NCBI RefSeq assembly: GCF_000522985.1 | Contig: NZ_CP007130.1 | Coordinates: 62,001-126,000 of the forward strand | Direction of reading: 5' to 3' | Source: Gemmatirosa kalamazoonensis | GTDB lineage: Bacteria > Gemmatimonadota > Gemmatimonadetes > Gemmatimonadales > Gemmatimonadaceae | Length of the DNA: 64,000 bases | In this document: in pieces, positions 16,893 through 25,203 of the stretch | Numbering within the stretch: position 1 is the stretch's first letter | Layout of the letters: each line of letters begins with the position of its first letter | Translations under genes and position numbers: made by a program | The notes under the pieces: generated by a model | The model's database searches: none | What the model was told of the DNA's origin: nothing | The model's input: the letters and a program-made list of their open reading frames with translations, nothing else

Positions 16893-18308
16893 ATGCGACC
16901 CACGGTCGTGCTGCTCGTCGTCGGCCTGACGAGCGATCTGTTAGGCGACGACACGCCGAACCTCCGCGCGTTCGCCGCGCGCGGCGGGCTGCGGCCGCTG
17001 CGCACCATCGTGCCCGCGGTCACGTGCTCGGTGCACGCGACGTTCACGACGGGGCTCCTGCCGCGCGACCACGGCGCGGTCGCGAACGGCTGGTACTTCC
17101 GCGACACGGCGGAGGTGCGGCTGTGGGTGCAGTCGAACCACCTCGTGTCCGGCGAGAAGGTGTGGGATGCGGCGCGGCGCGTCGACCCGAGCTTCACCTG
17201 CGCGCAGCTCTTCTGGTGGTACAACATGTACAGCGGCGCGGACTACACCGTCACGCCGCGCCCGATGTATCCCGCGGACGGGCGCAAGATTCCCGACGCG
17301 TACACGCAGCCGATGGCGCTGCGCGACGAGCTGAACGCGCAGTTGGGCACGTTCCCGCTGTTCAACTACTGGGGGCCGCGCGCCGACATCACGACGTCGC
17401 GGTGGATCGCGGACTGCGCGAAGCACATCCACGACACGCGGCGTCCCACGCTGTCGCTCGTGTATCTGCCGCACCTCGACTACAACCTGCAGCGGCTGGG
17501 CCCCGACGATCCGCGCATCGGCGCCGACCTGCGCGCGATCGACGCCATCTGCGGCGAGATGATCGAGTGGGCGGAGCGCGACGGCGCGCGCGTCGTCGTG
17601 CTCTCGGAGTACGGGATCACGCCGGTGACGGGCGCGGTGCACGTGAACCGTGCGCTCCGCGAGGCGGGGCTCATCCAGGTCCGCTCGGAGCTCGGGCGCG
17701 ACATGCTCGATGCGGGGGCCTCCGAGGCGTTCGCCGTGGCCGACCACCAGATCGCCCACGTCTACGTCAGGCGTCCGGAGCGCGTGCCCGAGGTGCGTGC
17801 CCTGCTCGAGCGGCTGGACGGCGTCGAGACGGTGCTCGACGAGGAAGGGAAGCGCGCGCACGGCCTCGACCACCCGCGCTCGGGCGAGCTGGTCGCGATC
17901 TCGAGCGCCGACCGGTGGTTCACGTACTACTTCTGGCTCGACGACGACCGCGCACCCGACTATGCGCGTACGGTGGACATCCACCGCAAGCCTGGCTACG
18001 ACCCCGTGGAGCTGTTCGTCGATCCGGCCATCCGCTTCCCGACGGCGAAGGTCGCGGGGATCCTGGCGCGCCGGAAGCTGCTGAACTCGCGCGCGCTGCT
18101 CGACATCACGCCGCTCGACGCGTCGCTCGTGAAGGGCTCGCACGGCCGCCCCACCGACGACCCGGCGCGAGGCCCGGTGTTCATCTCCGGCGATCCGTCG
18201 CTCGCGCCCGACGGCGACGTGCGCGCCACGGACGTGAAGGAGCTGCTGCTGCGGCAGGTGTTCGCGGTGCGCCCCGACGCGGCGCGTGGGCTGGCACATG
18301 CCCGCTGA
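16893..18308 (+). CDS. eboF: EboF, alkaline-phosphatase-superfamily phosphodiesterase/nucleotide pyrophosphatase
   Basis: 471 residues, starting 6 bases after eboB. The N-terminus MRPTVVLLVVGLTSDLLG leads to the nucleophile region VPAVTCSVHATFTTG, and GLLPRDHGAVANGW follows as in type I phosphodiesterases. Later metal sites are SLVYLPHLDYNLQR, VVLSEYGITP and VADHQIAHVYV. The usual D at VVVLSDHG is an SEYG here, as in other EboF-like proteins I recall; this should be confirmed. There is no signal peptide, so it is cytoplasmic. It probably removes a phosphate or nucleotidyl group from a prenylated or cyclitol intermediate (inference). Confidence 0.82.
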   Translation: MRPTVVLLVVGLTSDLLGDDTPNLRAFAARGGLRPLRTIVPAVTCSVHATFTTGLLPRDHGAVANGWYFRDTAEVRLWVQSNHLVSGEKVWDAARRVDPSFTCAQLFWWYNMYSGADYTVTPRPMYPADGRKIPDAYTQPMALRDELNAQLGTFPLFNYWGPRADITTSRWIADCAKHIHDTRRPTLSLVYLPHLDYNLQRLGPDDPRIGADLRAIDAICGEMIEWAERDGARVVVLSEYGITPVTGAVHVNRALREAGLIQVRSELGRDMLDAGASEAFAVADHQIAHVYVRRPERVPEVRALLERLDGVETVLDEEGKRAHGLDHPRSGELVAISSADRWFTYYFWLDDDRAPDYARTVDIHRKPGYDPVELFVDPAIRFPTAKVAGILARRKLLNSRALLDITPLDASLVKGSHGRPTDDPARGPVFISGDPSLAPDGDVRATDVKELLLRQVFAVRPDAARGLAHAR

Positions 18309-19266
18309 CGCGATCGACGCCGGCGGGGCGCGCGAGGCGCCGCGCACCCGCCCGCGCGTTGGGCGCGTTAGGCACGCACCCGACGCGTCCGCGCCGCACC
18401 CGCTGCTGCCGTACTTCCGGCTGGTGCGCGCGCCGGCGGTCTTCTCCGCGCTCGGCGACCCGCTCGCCGGGCTGCTGATCGGCGCGGGACGGCTGCCCGC
18501 GCGCCGCGCGGCACGGCTGTCGTCGGCCGCGGCGCTGCTCTATCTCGCGGGGATGGCGCTGAACGATCTCGCCGACCGCGCCGAGGACGCGCGCGAGCGG
18601 CCGGAGCGGCCGATCCCGTCGGGGGCGGTGTCGCCGCACGCCGCGGCGCTGGTGGGCACGGCGCTGCTGATGGCCGGCGCCGTCGTGGCGCGCGACGCGG
18701 GCGCCCGCCGCACCGGCCCGGCGCTCGCCGCGCTCGTCGCGGCGTACGACTTCGACCTGAAGCACTCCGCCGCGTTAGGCCCGACGGCGATGGGCGCCTG
18801 CCGGTCGCTGTCGCTGCTCATGGGCGTGGAGGCGGCACGGCGCGTGGACATGCGGTCGGGCGCGCGGCCCCGCACTCGGCGCGGGCGCGAGGCGGCGGTG
18901 CTGTTGGGCGCGTACGTCGCCGGGCTCACGCTCGTCGCGCGTGGCGAGACCGGCGCGGCGCGGCGCAGGGAGCTGCGGCTCGGCGCCACGCTCGCGGCGA
19001 CCGCGCTGCTCGCGTCGGCGTGGCGCGGCGGAGCGCGATCGGTGCCGTGGGCGGCCGCGGTCGCGGCGCTCGCCGGGCCGGCGGTCGCGCGCGCGCTGCG
19101 TGAACCGGCGCCCGCGACCGTCGGGCCCGCGGTCGGCGCGCTGATTCGCGCGATCCCAGCGCTCGACGGCGCGCTCGCCGCGGCCGATGCGCCCGGGCGC
19201 GCGCTCCTGCTCCTGCCGCTGCTCGGTCTCGTGCGCTGGGGCCGTGCGCTCATTCCCATCACGTGA
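18298..19266 (+). CDS. eboC: EboC, UbiA-family prenyltransferase
   Basis: 322 residues with about eight or nine hydrophobic helices. The first Asp-rich motif is NDLADRAEDARERPERPIPS, the prenyl-diphosphate/Mg site of UbiA enzymes, and the second is AAYDFDLKHSAALGP. It should transfer a prenyl group to an acceptor at the membrane. I used the ATG at 18298; a GTG at 18286 is also in frame. It overlaps eboF by 11 bases. In known ebo clusters EboC is the only integral membrane protein and is thought to anchor the pathway. Confidence 0.85.
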   Translation: MPADAIDAGGAREAPRTRPRVGRVRHAPDASAPHPLLPYFRLVRAPAVFSALGDPLAGLLIGAGRLPARRAARLSSAAALLYLAGMALNDLADRAEDARERPERPIPSGAVSPHAAALVGTALLMAGAVVARDAGARRTGPALAALVAAYDFDLKHSAALGPTAMGACRSLSLLMGVEAARRVDMRSGARPRTRRGREAAVLLGAYVAGLTLVARGETGAARRRELRLGATLAATALLASAWRGGARSVPWAAAVAALAGPAVARALREPAPATVGPAVGALIRAIPALDGALAAADAPGRALLLLPLLGLVRWGRALIPIT

Positions 19267-19302
19267 GAGACGTTGCGCGCCGCGTGGTGCGCCACCCATG
19301 AC

Positions 19303-19415
19303 TCCACGTACGCGTCTTCGTGGGACTGAAGAAGGACTGAAGAAGGACACTTGAAAGGTTCCCTCTTCAGTCCTCCTTCAGTCCTTCTTCAGTCCTGTAC
19401 ACACACGTACGTGGA
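19303..19415. repeat. Intergenic hairpin element, family 1 copy B
   Basis: TCCACGTACG at 19303-19312 and CGTACGTGGA at 19406-19415 form the outer ends. Inside, GGACTGAAGAAGGACTGAAG units are answered by their reverse complement. It separates eboC from the inositol-3-phosphate synthase gene and could end or attenuate the ebo transcript. Confidence 0.85.
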
Positions 19416-19445
19416 GTCACGAACGACACATCGGAGGAGTCGTAC

Positions 19446-20645
19446 TTGAAGATCTGGATCGTTGGAGCCCGCGGCGCGATCGCCACGACGCTGACCGTGG
19501 GGCTGCTCGCGGCGCGCCGTGGTCTGCTGCCGCTCGAGGCGCTGCTCACCGAGACGTCCCCGTTCGGCGCGCTCGACCTGCCGTCGCTCGACGATCTGGA
19601 GATCGGCGGCTGCGACCTCCGACCGGGGACGCTGGCCGAGAGCGTGCGCGCGACGCTCGACGGCGTGGGCAGCTTCTCCGCGCCGGTGATCGACGCCGTG
19701 ATGCCCGCGCTCGACGAGATGCGCGTCACGCGTGGCGTCCTGCGCGGCGGCGGCCCCGCGGTCGAGGCGCTCGCCGGCGAGGACCGCGAGGCCGGCGCCG
19801 CGGGCACGGCGCGCGACGCCGTCAGGCGCATCGGCGACGACCTGCGCGCGTTCGCGGGCGGCACGCCCACCGTGGTGGTGAACGTGGCGTCGACCGAGCC
19901 GCCGCCGCATCCGTCGCTCGCGGCGTGGGACGCGGAGGCGCTCGAGCGGGCGCTCGACGCCGACGACCCGCGCATCCCTGCGTCGTGCCTGTACGCGTAC
20001 GCGGCGATCACGGCCGGGCACCCGCACGTGAACTTCACGCCGTCGGGCGGCGCGGCGCTCCCCGCGCTCGCGGAGCTGGCCCGCGCGGCGGGCGTGCCGC
20101 TCGCGGGGCGCGACGGCAAGACCGGCGAGACGCTGCTCAAGACCGCGCTCGCGCCGATGTTTCCGATCCGCGCGCTCACCGTCGAGGGATGGTACGGCAC
20201 GAACATCCTCGGCAACACCGACGGGCTGGTGCTCGCCGATCCGGACAACAAGGCGAGCAAGATCACGTCGAAGAAGGGCGTCCTCGAGGGCTGCCTCGGC
20301 TACGCGCCGGCGGGCGACGTCCGCATCGACTACTTCCCGCCGCTCGCCGACCACAAGGTGGCGTGGAACTTCATCCAGTTCCGCGGCTGGGGCGGGCACC
20401 GCATGCGGCTCCAGTTCACGTGGGAGGGGACCGATTCGGTGCTCGCCGCGCCGCTCGTGCTCGACGTGGCGCGGCTCGTCATGCTCGCGCACCGGCGCGG
20501 CGAGGCGGGGCCCGTCGGCGCGCTCGGGCTCTTCTTCAAGACGCCGGAGGGGAGCGACGAGATGAACCTGCACCGGCAGTACGACGCGCTGCTCCGCTGG
20601 GCGGCGGCGCCGGTGCCTAACGGAATCGCCGCGCCGGACGTCTGA
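19446..20645 (+). CDS. Inositol-3-phosphate synthase (myo-inositol-1-phosphate synthase family)
   Basis: 399 residues. The start is TTG 19446, with TCGGAGGAG ideally placed upstream. KIWIVGARGAIATTLTVG is the NAD-binding Rossmann loop. GKTGETLLKTALAPMF, TNILGNTDGLVL and SKITSKKGVLEG are the core MIPS motifs, and HKVAWNFIQFRGWGG follows. The enzyme converts glucose-6-phosphate to inositol-3-phosphate with tightly bound NAD. It lies directly after the ebo genes, where one would expect EboD, a dehydroquinate-synthase-like sugar phosphate cyclase. It is therefore a candidate functional replacement that supplies a cyclitol phosphate (inference). Confidence 0.9.
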   Translation: MKIWIVGARGAIATTLTVGLLAARRGLLPLEALLTETSPFGALDLPSLDDLEIGGCDLRPGTLAESVRATLDGVGSFSAPVIDAVMPALDEMRVTRGVLRGGGPAVEALAGEDREAGAAGTARDAVRRIGDDLRAFAGGTPTVVVNVASTEPPPHPSLAAWDAEALERALDADDPRIPASCLYAYAAITAGHPHVNFTPSGGAALPALAELARAAGVPLAGRDGKTGETLLKTALAPMFPIRALTVEGWYGTNILGNTDGLVLADPDNKASKITSKKGVLEGCLGYAPAGDVRIDYFPPLADHKVAWNFIQFRGWGGHRMRLQFTWEGTDSVLAAPLVLDVARLVMLAHRRGEAGPVGALGLFFKTPEGSDEMNLHRQYDALLRWAAAPVPNGIAAPDV

Positions 20646-21490
20646 TGTCGGCGCGCCCGTACCGGCTCGGCTACAACACGAACGGCTTCGCGCACCACCG
20701 GCTCGAGGACGCGCTCGCGATCATCGCGGAGCTGGGCTACCGGGCCGTCGCGCTGACGCCCGACGCGAACCACCTGCCGCCCGACCGCACCTCGGCGGCC
20801 GATCTGCGCGCGGTCCGCTCGCTGCTCGAGCGCCTCGACCTCGCGGTGGTGGTGGAGACCGGCGCGCGCTACGTGCTCGACCCGCGCCGCAAGCACCGCC
20901 CCACGCTGCTCGAGCGCGACCCCGCCGACCGCGCGCGGCGTCTCGACTTCCTCGTGCGCTGCGCCGAGATCGCGTCGGAGCTCGGCGGCGACTGCGTGTC
21001 GTTCTGGTCGGGCATCCCCGCGCCCGGGGTGTCGCGTGACGAGGCGTGGAGCTGGCTGGTGGACGGCGTGGCCGAGGTGTGCCGGCGCGTCGAGCCGTTG
21101 GGCGTGCGCCCCGCGTTCGAGCCCGAGCCCGGGATGCTCGCCGAGTCGCTCGCCGACTGGGCAGCGCTGCGCGACGCCGTGTCGTCGCCCGCTCTCGGCC
21201 TCGTGCTCGACGTGGGCCACGTGCCGTGCACCGAGTCGATCACCGCCGGCGACGCGATCCGTCGGCACGGCGCGGAGCTGCGCACGCTCCACCTCGACGA
21301 CTCGCGCGGCGGCGTGCACGAGCACCTGCAGATCGGGGAAGGGGAGCTGGACTGGCCCGACATCGCGCGCGCCCTGCGCGAGGTCGGCTTCACCGGCGTC
21401 GCCGCGTTCGAGCTCTCTCGCCACTCGCACGCGGCGCCCGACGCGGCGCGTGTCGCGATCGAGCGCTTTCTGGCCGCGGATCGTCATTGA
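20645..21490 (+). CDS. Sugar phosphate isomerase/epimerase (TIM barrel)
   Basis: 281 residues, no signal peptide. RLGYNTNGFAHHRLEDALAI and YRAVALTPDANHL begin the barrel, FEPEPGMLAESL and LVLDVGHVPC carry the acidic metal ligands, and LHLDDSRGGVHEHLQIGEGE matches the late xylose-isomerase-like motif. The start overlaps the synthase stop (TGATG), so the two are coupled. A role in epimerising or isomerising an inositol- or keto-sugar-derived intermediate is plausible but not shown. Confidence 0.88.
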   Translation: MSARPYRLGYNTNGFAHHRLEDALAIIAELGYRAVALTPDANHLPPDRTSAADLRAVRSLLERLDLAVVVETGARYVLDPRRKHRPTLLERDPADRARRLDFLVRCAEIASELGGDCVSFWSGIPAPGVSRDEAWSWLVDGVAEVCRRVEPLGVRPAFEPEPGMLAESLADWAALRDAVSSPALGLVLDVGHVPCTESITAGDAIRRHGAELRTLHLDDSRGGVHEHLQIGEGELDWPDIARALREVGFTGVAAFELSRHSHAAPDAARVAIERFLAADRH

Positions 21491-21649
21491 ACCGCAGAGG
21501 GCCGCAGAGGGCCGCAGAGAACGACCAACTGCTTTCTCACCACAGAGGACACAGAGGACACGGAGGAAACCAACAAGAGGTGGCTCTCCTCCGTGTCCTC
21601 CGTGTCCTCTGTGGTTCAAATGAAAGGCTCTGCGGCCCTCTGCGGTTCG
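21489..21649. repeat. Nested double hairpin of CCGCAGAGG and CACAGAGGA tandem units
   Basis: The outer arm (21489-21519, GAACCGCAGAGGGCCGCAGAG) pairs with 21628-21649. The inner arm (about 21538-21568, CACAGAGGACACAGAGG units) pairs with about 21587-21615. The two stems are built of different short tandem units. It lies between convergent genes and ends 2 bases before the stop of the minus-strand gene. Such CACAGAGGACACAGAG hairpins are known from many soil bacterial genomes; their role is unknown. Confidence 0.85.
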
Positions 21650-21651
21650 AA

Positions 21652-22653
21652 TCAATCCCTCGCGAACGCCGCGTCGAACGCCACGTTGCTCGGCGCGAAG
21701 TCCAGTGACTTGATCTTCGCGCACGCCTCGCGCGCCCCGAACTCGCGGTCCATCGCGCCGTCCTCCCACTCCACCGAGAGCGGCCCCTGGTACCCGATCT
21801 TGTTCAGCGCGCGGATGATCTCCTCGAACCTGATCTTGCCGCGGCCGATCGAGCGGAAGTCCCAGTAGCGGTCGCCGTGCCCGAAGTCGAGGTGGCCGCC
21901 GAACACGCCCGACGGCTTCGGCACGTCGGACCACCACACGTCCTTCATGTGCGCGTGGTAGATGCGGTCGGCGAACCGCTCGATGAACAGCACGTAGTCC
22001 ACGCCCTGGTAGCCGAAGTGGCTCGGGTCGTAGTTGAAGCCGAAGGCCTCGCGGCGTCCCACCGCGTCGAGCGCGCGCTCGGCCGACGACACGTCGAACG
22101 CGATCTCGGTCGGATGCACCTCGAGCGCGAAGCGTACGCCCACCTCGTCGAACGTGTCGAGGATCGGGTTCCAGCGGTCGGCGAAGTCGCGGTAGCCGGC
22201 GTCGATCATCCCCGGCGCGTTCGGCGGGAAGCTGTAGAGCAGCGGCCAGACCGCGGAGCCGGTGAACCCGGGCACGACCTTCACGCCTAACGCCTTCGCC
22301 GCGCGCGCCGTGTTCTGCATCTCCTCCGCGGCTCGCCGCTGCACGCCGTCCGGCTTGCCGTCGCCCCACACCCGCGGCGGGAGGATGCTCTTGTGCCGCT
22401 CGTCGATGCGGTCGCACACCGCCTGGCCCACGAGGTGGTTGCTGATCGCGTATACCGCGAGGCCGTGCTTCTCGAGGATGTCGCGGCGCGACTGGACGTA
22501 GCGGTCGTCGGCGAGCGCCTTGTCGACCTCGAAGTGGTCGCCCCAGCAGGCGAGCTCCAGGCCGTCGTAGCCGAACGACTTCGCCTTCGCGGCGACCGTT
22601 TCGAGCGGCAGGTCCGCCCACTGCCCCGTGAACAACGTGACGGGTCTCGGCAT
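21652..22653 (-). CDS. Xylose-isomerase-like TIM-barrel sugar isomerase/epimerase
   Basis: 333 residues, cytoplasmic. [14 protein letters not shown] opens the barrel and [20 protein letters not shown] carries the first metal Glu region. [29 protein letters not shown] and [12 protein letters not shown] hold the conserved Glu, Asp and His residues, and PLSVEWEDG ends the site. This family accompanies Gfo/Idh/MocA dehydrogenases in inositol and keto-sugar pathways. Two such dehydrogenases lie directly upstream in the same direction, separated only by a hairpin, so they probably act on one substrate. Confidence 0.88.
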   Translation of the reverse strand: MPRPVTLFTGQWADLPLETVAAKAKSFGYDGLELACWGDHFEVDKALADDRYVQSRRDILEKHGLAVYAISNHLVGQAVCDRIDERHKSILPPRVWGDGKPDGVQRRAAEEMQNTARAAKALGVKVVPGFTGSAVWPLLYSFPPNAPGMIDAGYRDFADRWNPILDTFDEVGVRFALEVHPTEIAFDVSSAERALDAVGRREAFGFNYDPSHFGYQGVDYVLFIERFADRIYHAHMKDVWWSDVPKPSGVFGGHLDFGHGDRYWDFRSIGRGKIRFEEIIRALNKIGYQGPLSVEWEDGAMDREFGAREACAKIKSLDFAPSNVAFDAAFARD

Positions 22654-22677
22654 CAGTGTTGAGCGTAGGAGTGATTG

Positions 22678-22744
22678 CTGCGTGGCTGCGTGGCTGCGTG
22701 AGCGCGTAGCTGTTACGCAGCCACGCAGCCACGCAGCCACGCAG
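22678..22744. repeat. Hairpin of GCGTGGCT tandem units
   Basis: CTGCGTGGCTGCGTGGCTGC at 22678-22697 is answered by GCAGCCACGCAGCCACGCAG within 22715-22744. It fills most of the gap between two minus-strand genes and ends just before the stop codon of the upstream dehydrogenase. Confidence 0.85.
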
Positions 22745-22745
22745 T

Positions 22746-23909
<1,164 letters not shown>

Positions 23910-23926
23910 GAGGATGTGGTTGGGCG

Positions 23927-25084
23927 TCAGGTGGGCGGCGCGTAGCGCGCGTCGACCCAGTCTCGCTGCCGGCCGCTGTCGATCGCGCGGTGGATGAAGT
24001 GCACGCCGCGCGCGCCGTCCTGCACGGTCGGGAAGTCGGTGTCGAACTCGCCCGGCGCCTCGCCGGCGACGCGCGCCGCGATCGTGCGCGCGACGTTGCG
24101 GTAGATGTTCGCGAACGCCTCGATGAACCCCTCGGGGTGCCCGAACGGGATGCGCGTGTTGTGGCGCGCGATCGGCGCGAGGTAGTCGTTGCCGCGCTTG
24201 TAGACCTCCGACGCGCGGTCCGCGTAGAGCAGGTGCAGGTAGTTCGGGTCCTCCTGCCGCCAGTCGAGCCCCGCCTCGGTGCCGAACACGCGCAGCCGCA
24301 GCCCGTTCTCCTCGCCGACCGAGATCTGCGACGAGTAGATGACGCCGCGCGCACCGCCGTCGTAGTGCACGAGCAGGTTCGCGTCGTCCTCCAGCTCGTA
24401 GCCCTTCCCGAACGACGTGAGGTCGGCGTTGAGCGCGGTGAGCTCGAGCCCCGTCACGTAGCGCGCGAGGTGCCACGCGTGCACGCCGATGTCGCCCACC
24501 GCCGACGAGATGCCGGCGACGCTGGGGTCGAGGCGCCACATGTTGATCCCTGCCGCCTTCGCGAGCCACCCCTGCGGGTACTCCGCGACGACCTTGCGCA
24601 GCGTGCCGAGCTTCCCCTGGCGCACGAGCTCGCGCGCCTGCTTCACCATCGGGTAGCCCGTGTAGTTGTGCGTGAGGCCGAACACGGTGTCGTACCGCTT
24701 CACGAGCCGGCACAGCTCCTCGGCGTCCTCCACGGTCGTCGTCATCGGCTTGTCGCACACGACGTGGAAGCCGGCCTCGATGAACGCCTTCGCGATCGCG
24801 AAGTGCGACACGTTCGGCGTCACGATCGTCACGAAGTCGATGCGGTCGCCCTCGGCGCGCGCGCGCTCGCGCTCGACCATCTCCTCCCACGACGCGTAGA
24901 CGCGCGCCGGATCGAGGTGCAGCGCGTCACCCTGCTGCCGCGACTTCTCCGCCGACGACGAGAACGCGCCGGCGACGAGCTCGATCTCGCCGTCGAGCGC
25001 CGCGGCGGCCCGGTGCACTCCGCCGATGAACGCCCCCGGCCCGCCGCCGACCATCCCGTACCGCACCTTCCTGTTCAGTGGCAT
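23927..25084 (-). CDS. Gfo/Idh/MocA family oxidoreductase
   Basis: 385 residues. [20 protein letters not shown] is the nucleotide-binding start, [19 protein letters not shown] and [13 protein letters not shown] carry the catalytic Lys, and [19 protein letters not shown] the His. The opening GGGPGAFIG and the GITSVG-like region resemble the branch acting on myo-inositol or related 3-keto sugars, but specificity cannot be read from sequence. ATG 25084 was preferred over an upstream in-frame start. It is 17 bases from the second dehydrogenase, so it is probably co-transcribed. Confidence 0.9.
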   Translation of the reverse strand: MPLNRKVRYGMVGGGPGAFIGGVHRAAAALDGEIELVAGAFSSSAEKSRQQGDALHLDPARVYASWEEMVERERARAEGDRIDFVTIVTPNVSHFAIAKAFIEAGFHVVCDKPMTTTVEDAEELCRLVKRYDTVFGLTHNYTGYPMVKQARELVRQGKLGTLRKVVAEYPQGWLAKAAGINMWRLDPSVAGISSAVGDIGVHAWHLARYVTGLELTALNADLTSFGKGYELEDDANLLVHYDGGARGVIYSSQISVGEENGLRLRVFGTEAGLDWRQEDPNYLHLLYADRASEVYKRGNDYLAPIARHNTRIPFGHPEGFIEAFANIYRNVARTIAARVAGEAPGEFDTDFPTVQDGARGVHFIHRAIDSGRQRDWVDARYAPPT

Positions 25085-25121
25085 CGGTTCGTTAGGCTGT
25101 CGTTGATGGTTGCTCGGCAAT

Positions 25122-25192
25122 GGGTCGTCCGCAGATTACGCAGAGCTCTTGGAAAGGCCTGCTGCGTAATCTGCGCAATCTGCGGACGACCC
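25122..25192. repeat. Hairpin of CTGCGTAAT/CGCAGATTACG units
   Basis: GGGTCGTCCGCAGATTACGC at 25122-25141 pairs with 25162-25192, which has one extra internal TCTGCGCAA unit and so bulges. It lies between two minus-strand genes, just downstream of GH106. Confidence 0.8.
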
Positions 25193-25203
25193 GAACAGCA
25201 CGG

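Noticed and set aside
18286-18298. GTG 18286 as the eboC start
   Set aside because: It would lengthen the overlap with eboF; ATG 18298 has the cleaner context, although both are possible.
19303-19415. Attachment site or integrated element at hairpin B
   Set aside because: No integrase, no direct repeats bounding a foreign block, and the same hairpin occurs at several sites.
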